Shown piece by piece: positions 59,054 through 64,000 of a stretch of DNA of 64,000 bases. The stretch is from Dysidea avara (taxonomy: Eukaryota; Porifera; Demospongiae; Dictyoceratida; Dysideidae): NCBI RefSeq assembly GCF_963678975.1, contig NC_089273.1, positions 30,442,973 to 30,506,972 of the forward strand, read 5' to 3'. Under the pieces are notes generated by a model that saw nothing but the letters and a program-made list of their open reading frames with translations, made no database searches and was not told the origin of the DNA. Position numbers and translations under genes: made by a program. The first letter of the stretch is position 1, and each line of letters starts with the position of its first letter.

Positions 59054-59230
59054 CTAGCTAGCTCTCTGTGGCTTCTTCTGTTCAATAAGTACCATTCCAA
59101 CAAAGCCATGGCCATTAAATGGTGACACCATCACTTTCACAGTAAGAAAGAAGCTGCTGCTGAAACCAGACTTGCTAATTTTCAACAAAGGATACGTGAA
59201 ATATTGCAGTCTATTCCCCATTATTGCAGT
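59054..59230 (-). CDS. Candidate terminal exon, hypothetical
   Basis: After an acceptor-like GATTGGTTATTAAG it reads TAIMGNRLQYFTYPLLKISK, then SGFSSSFFLTVKVMVSPFNG and HGFVGMVLIEQKKPQRAS before TAG. Phase 0 would allow joining to the exon ending at 63411, giving an alternative shorter protein. The strand-like, protein-like composition is unlike the repeats nearby. Product not recognised. Confidence 0.4.
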   Translation of the reverse strand, partial: TAIMGNRLQYFTYPLLKISKSGFSSSFFLTVKVMVSPFNGHGFVGMVLIEQKKPQRAS

Positions 59231-59580
59231 CTTAATAACCAATCAGGTGTTTCTGTTGGTCAGTACTAGAACTACGTATGAAGTAACTGCTTACCTTAGC
59301 CTGAATGACTGTTCTATTTAAGTGCATTACTGTTATGTCACACTTATGTGGATTATATAAAATGTACAAATCTACATCAAATATTCCCTAGAATTCATCT
59401 GATAATACCGGCATACATTTTACTACCTACAGGTACAATATTACGTATTACGGAAGCAATACAGATATTTATGTATATTTGTAAATCTTGTGAAAATAAT
59501 ATAGTTGAAACTGGTGGTAGACCTGATTTTCAAAATAAAAGCAATGTTAAAACGACTAAGTCATTCATAGGACTGTGTAC

Positions 59581-60776
59581 CAGCGTTGAAACCGGGTCAC
59601 TACTGCTGACCCGGATGACCTGACCAGGATTTGACCCAGATGTGACTGGGAATTAATTAAAGCTGAGGTGTGCGATAAGAGCTACGTTTTGGATAGTCTC
59701 AAACAAGCGAGACTATGTTTTGAGTGTTCGATTCGTGTTGAGTGAACAAGTAGTTATGTGATAACTAAGCCGGTAAGTTTGAGTGGGTTTGATTCCATGA
59801 AGCTACTGTGAATTTACAGACAGCAATAGTGTGCAGCTTCGTGCATACCTAGTATTACAATTTTCCAATATATTAAAGTGGGTGTGGCTCACAAAAGTAG
59901 TTATCCTGCTGCAAGACTAGTCTATGTACAACTCGTACAATTATCAATTAGTGGGCATGGCTCCAAGTAAGCTTGCAGACAGCAGCGGACATGATTTTGT
60001 ACTACAGGCTGCATTTACTAATAAATTGGCGTGGCTGAGCATATGTTTGTAATCAGTGTTGGGCAAGTTACTTTTTACAAGTAACTAGTTACATATTACA
60101 TATTACTTGCAGCTGAACTATTTAGTTACAGTTACATATTACCCATAAAATAAAGTAACTGTAATAATATTACATATTATATTACTTTGTGTCCATAGCC
60201 TTAAGCTGTCACTTGTGAAACTACCACCTTATCACGTGACACGATTGCGTTGTTGGACAATGTGCAAGTCTTGATATAAGTAAGTAGCTGGTGAATAAGC
60301 CCCACTTAGTAGGCTTCATTACTTCGTTGTGGCTAGGCGTTACTCAGTGGGTTACTAACGAGATTAGTAACTTCGTTACTTTTAGTAATAATATTACGTA
60401 ATATTAAATTCGTTACAGTAACTATATTACTTGGGTAACGCGTTACATTTGCAAGTAAAGTAACTTGAGTTATATTACCTGTTTTTATAGCGTATTTCGT
60501 TATATTACTTTGTTACCACAAAAGTAATAATATTACGTAACGCGTTACATAAGTAGCGCGTTACTCCCAACACTGTTTGTAATGCAAAGTAGGTGTGGCT
60601 CACAAAAGAGAAAAGAGCTGCGGGACTAGTGTTAATAAGTTTCCACATTGTCAAACTAACAATTTCGTTTCTCACAAGATCCAATCTGGGACAGACCCGG
60701 ATAATCTACAAACCGGGTTGGACCCGGATTACCCAGAGAAAATGTGACCTGGTGACCTGACCCGGATTCAACGCTA
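59581..60776. mobile_element. hAT-type element, 1196 bp, 8-bp target duplication, with a nested MITE
   Basis: Ends CAGCGTTGAAACCGGGTCA and TGACCCGGATTCAACGCTA. CTGTGTAC at 59573-59580 and 60777-60784. GACCCGGAT words cluster at both ends. Contains the complete MITE 60054-60575. Confidence 0.8.
60054..60575. mobile_element. hAT-type MITE (CAGTGTTGGG family), copy 3, 522 bp
   Basis: Ends CAGTGTTGGGCAAGTTACTT and CGCGTTACTCCCAACACTG. Exact 8-bp duplication TTTGTAAT (60046-60053 and 60576-60583). Very similar to 28458-28972. Confidence 0.9.
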
Positions 60777-61860
60777 CTGTGTACACTTCTATGCACTCTT
60801 TAACACCACTAGTGTACACATATGTGAGTCTTGAATTTAGCATTTGAACAACCACCAACATAGTTTGTGAACATGCAAGAAAACCAGAAAACCAGAAAAC
60901 CAGTATTATAATCTATACAAATGTATACATACCATGTGATTTTCTCTTCCATTTCAAAGACAATTCCTATATATGTAGTGCATAATTTTGAGTATACTGA
61001 ATATTAAGACTCACTTTGGTAGGTTGTGAAGTGATGTTTCGTGCTGAATTCTACATATTGTCAAATAAACAAGTTGTATTAACAAAATATCTACATATAA
61101 ACATCTACTGTTTAAGTACATGTTGTGTATGAACATACACAAAGATCAAGACACACAGTTGTGTGTCGTGTGGCCAAGAAGCCAACACACATGAGTATAT
61201 TTACAGGAAGAAAGAAAATGCGATTTTCGCACTTCTGTAGCTCTGTGCTTCCTTTACAAAACATGACAATTTTTGCTGTGGACACGCCTGTCAACATCAG
61301 TATTTCACATACCAACTTTGAGTGAAATCGTTTCAAGTGTTTCTGAGATATGTGACTTCAAAAATTGGCTTAGTTTCTTAGTTTCTTTGTTTTTTTCTTC
61401 TTTTTTCTTCTTATTTTTTTCCTTTTTTCGCACTTACAAAATCTGCCATAAAATATGAACACCATACCTGATTGCCTTGAAATTTGGCACAGAGAAGGGG
61501 GAGTATAAAGGCACATCTTGGTACCAAGATTGGCTGTAATATGATAAATAGTAAAGGAGTTATTAGCGATTATTCACAAAAAATAACACCAATATGTTGT
61601 CATGCCTACAGGGTAAACCGCTTATGGAAAGCTGAAAATCGGTTGGTAAATAGATTAACTATTGAACCCCAACCTTTTGTAGTTTGAAAGAAATCGAACT
61701 AAAAACCACAAAGATACAACGAAAAAACCAACAGTGTGTAACAATTATGTAATCAAGATTGGCTAATAAAAATAGGCTGTACCTAGAGTCACGGCAATCA
61801 TGTGAATAAAAGAAATTTAGACAAAAAACCAAAGAAAACAAAAAAAATTGGTTAAAGCGA

Positions 61861-61925
61861 GCCTCAAACCAGGGACGTTCCGTACTCTAGCCCAGCATCC
61901 TACCACTATATCACTGCAGTCCCAG
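61861..61925 (-). repeat. tRNA-like module
   Basis: Minus-strand A-box-like TGATATAGTGG (61913-61903) and B-box-like TGGTTTGAGGC (61871-61861). Homologous position to 17226-17290. Confidence 0.5.
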
Positions 61926-62041
61926 CTACCCTACTCCCTTAGTTTGTACCTTATATATGTCATTCACGAAGAAGCCTACATAAATAACACCAGTAAAGAA
62001 GAAACTAAACCTGAACCCTTGCCCTAACTCTAAAGTACGAG

Positions 62042-62166
62042 ACGCATCCCCTAAAGTAGAATGCTCGGGGCATACTACTAGGCGCATCCCCTAACGTTGA
62101 ATGCTCGGGACATACTACTAGGCGCGTGCCCTAAAGTTGAATACTCAGGGAATACTAGACGTGTGC
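62042..62166 (+). repeat. Three 40-bp tandem repeats
   Basis: Units start at 62044, 62084 and 62124 with GCATCCCCTAAAG-type text and ATGCTCGGG. Confidence 0.85.
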
Positions 62167-62492
62167 CAACCCTAGCTCGCCTCACACTCAATAAAAACTT
62201 ACCTTCATACAACTAGTGTGTAAATTCTGGGTGACTGTGCAGTGACTTTAGCAGCATGATGTCCAGTCACGGTGCCATGACTCTAGGTACAGTGTAAAAA
62301 ATAACAACTACTTGCCATGCCTACCAGAAAAACCGCTTGGAGTAATGCTTTGACAATCACTGTACAGATTGAGTAATCATCTTAGAAAGGTTCCTCAATG
62401 GTGTAGAAGAATCAGACTTAAAGCCACAAAGATACAGCACGAAATCCAACTTGGTGTAGCTATTGCGAGATCGAGATAATCTAATAGAGCAG

Positions 62493-62880
62493 TCACCTGA
62501 AGAGAGATCAACTAGAAACAAGCAACCCGTATTGAGATCAGTTAACAAATCACCCTGTAGAGATATCAGCTAGATACAAGTTACCCTATACAGATCAGCT
62601 TCACACAGTATACGTGCTGGAAACAAATCACCATGTAGAGAGATCAGTTAGGAATAAGTCACCCAGTAGAGAGTTTAGCTAGAAACAAGTACCTTGTAGA
62701 GAGATAAGCTAGAAACAAATCACTGTGTAAAGAGATCAGCTACAAACAAATCACCCTGTAGAAATATGTGCAGGAAAAAAATCACCATGTAGAGTTGAGC
62801 TAGAAACAAGTCAACATGAAAAGAGTTCAGCTACAATTAATGAGAGTTTCAGCTACAGTTCAGTAAGAAGTCACCTTATT
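62493..62880 (+). repeat. 31-bp minisatellite array 4, about 12 diverged units
   Basis: GTAGAGAGATCAGCTAGAAA-type units, with several truncated. Follows directly on the CTAATAGAG motif as in the other type II copies. Confidence 0.8.
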
Positions 62881-63068
62881 ACCTACAGTATGTGATTATC
62901 ATTCATTGTTAAATATACAAATATTTTTTAATCAGACAAAAAGCTATACATAAATTGCTTCTTTTGATTGTTCCATAATTCCTGCAGAAAAGAAAAAAAA
63001 CAATTTAAAAGGAAGCACCAAAGCCAGTTTATGGCTGGCTTGTGGCTTGCAATACAAAAAGAAGTGAT

Positions 63069-63357
63069 ATCTAAACCAAAACAGCTAAGCTGTAAAAAAT
63101 GACTGCAGCCCCAAAAAAGGCCAGGGTGAAAAAAGATGTGAAATCCAAGGTGGCGGCCATGAAACGGTTGTGATGGTAGGTTAATGGCAAAAAATTTAAT
63201 AACGACGATTCAGGTGAATTTGCATTGCCTCCTCTTTGCCGTTAACCTACCATCACAGCCATTTCACGGCCGCCACCTTGGATTTCACATCTTTTTCACC
63301 CTAGCCTTTTTGGAGGCCGCTCTCTGCTTTTTACAGCTTGGCTGTTTTGGTTTAGAT
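63069..63357. repeat. Type II foldback, complete
   Basis: Ends ATCTAAACCAAAACAGCT and GGCTGTTTTGGTTTAGAT; the arms carry GGTGGCGGCCATGAAACGG. It lies only about 50 bp downstream of the donor of the exon at 63411. Confidence 0.85.
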
Positions 63358-63410
63358 ACTCAAATTACACAAAGAAGTGAATGATTCAATAATAATTTTA
63401 TGTGATTTAC

Positions 63411-64000
63411 TTGTATTATGCTGAGTGATTCTTTAGAAACAAACCACAGTAATTGGTTGTAAGTCATCAACGAAGTTCCACATCCTCCAGTACAATACAA
63501 CTGACTTGGAACACATGAATACTGAAGGTGGACAATAGCAACATTTTTCATACACTTAATACATGTAAATCCTAATTCAAAACGATTGAGAAGATTAGTT
63601 TTGCAACAGATTGTATTTAGTATTTCATTGAATTTGAAACAAAGTACTTGATGACTTTGTTGTGGAATAGCATCACTGTCATATATTTCTACTTGAATGT
63701 GGCTAAGTTTATCAGTTAAGATGAAGTACTCATTATTACATCCAAGTTTAATGATGACCAGGTCTTTGTATGCATTGTTGAATTGGACATGCCAACCCTG
63801 TTGTTTGGCTACACTGCTTGCAAGAAGGGCTACCATATGGCAAAACACACCACGTGGAAAATATTCATTTTCATATCTGATAAGCATGGTGTCGCCAATT
63901 TTATTACCGTAATGTGCTTTTATAGACGGCTCTTGTGGTGCTGGATCTAGAAGAGCAGGCATAAAGAACTCTTCTTCGGATAGTTTTGTCATTATATTCA
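63411..64000 (-). CDS. First visible exon of the large gene: COR-like region (partial, continues beyond the window)
   Basis: Open from the window edge to the donor CAA|GTAAATCAC (phase 0), at least 196 codons. It contains LSEEEFFMPALLDPAPQEP, then IRYENEYFPRGVFCHMVALL, a KQQGWHVQFNNAYKDLVIIK segment, YFILTDKLSHIQVEIYDSD, and later Cys-rich text (ICCKTN, CIKCM, CTGGCG). The FF-PALL and later PRGVF signatures resemble the C-terminal (COR) part of ROCO and related STAND proteins such as MFHAS1, which couple GTPase modules to dimerisation. I rate that moderate. The in-frame ATG at 63992 need not be the start, because the frame stays open to the edge and a much larger upstream part (GTPase, repeats) is expected. 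Confidence 0.7.

Larger units (their letters stand above)
61775..62294 (-). mobile_element. TIR element of about 520 bp with tRNA-like module
   Basis: Ends CTGTACCTAGAGTCACGGCA and TGCCATGACTCTAGGTACAG, bordered by TA. Inside: a tRNA-like module, a TATATATGTCATTCACGAAG block, 40-bp tandem repeats and CAACTAGTGTG. Relative of 17149-17720. Confidence 0.7.
61144..63357 (+). mobile_element. Composite element type II, copy 4
   Basis: Head from 61144 (GATCAAGACACACAGTTGTG), interrupted by 61775-62294, resuming with CATGCCTACCAGAAAAACCG, then the GATCGAGATAATCTAATAGAG motif (62468-62488), a short 31-bp array and a complete foldback. The most diverged of the four. Confidence 0.75.

Overview
The window looks like nuclear DNA of an invertebrate animal, most plausibly a sponge or another early-branching metazoan (inference). 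It is AT-rich, has no operons or ribosome binding sites, and its coding segments are short, bounded by GT..AG splice sites and separated by kilobases of transposon-derived sequence. No species can be named from the sequence.

The one well-supported host gene is on the minus strand and crosses most of the window. Six exons (63411 to the right edge, 53712-53826, 37625-38256, 28155-28313, 22615-22822, 15603-15907) have matching splice phases. Together they encode about 670 residues: a region resembling the COR part of ROCO/STAND-like proteins, a ZU5 domain, a UPA-like linker and a C-terminal CARD-like (death-fold) domain ending at a stop codon. This is the architecture of an intracellular signalling or innate-immunity scaffold. 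The 5' part lies beyond the right edge. Its five introns are about 5 to 15 kb long and consist largely of mobile elements.

Layout. 1-1.8 kb: a hAT-like element inserted into an inverted copy of itself. 3.2-5.5 kb: a composite element (type I) next to a 724-bp palindrome. 5.9-7.6 kb: a possible small minus-strand gene with repeated splice-donor-like units. 8-13 kb: a TIR element, then a 4.4-kb composite element (type II) carrying a 31-bp minisatellite. 15.6-38.3 kb: the 3' half of the large gene, with introns holding MITEs, hairpins, tRNA-like modules and duplicated segments. 39-42 kb: two related elements, one with a 427-bp CAGG microsatellite, separated by a 415-bp inverted duplication. 43.3-53.5 kb: a stack of nested insertions including a second 31-bp array and a dead hAT transposase. 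53.7-64 kb: further exons of the large gene, three hAT-like elements with target-site duplications, and a fourth type II composite.

The most notable unexplained structure is the composite repeat family. A conserved head ends in a short CTCTAATAGAG motif, which is followed either by a tRNA-like module (type I) or by 31-bp minisatellite arrays (type II), and each copy finishes in a foldback hairpin. Repeat coordinates were read by eye and are good to a few bases at duplicated sites and to tens of bases elsewhere.
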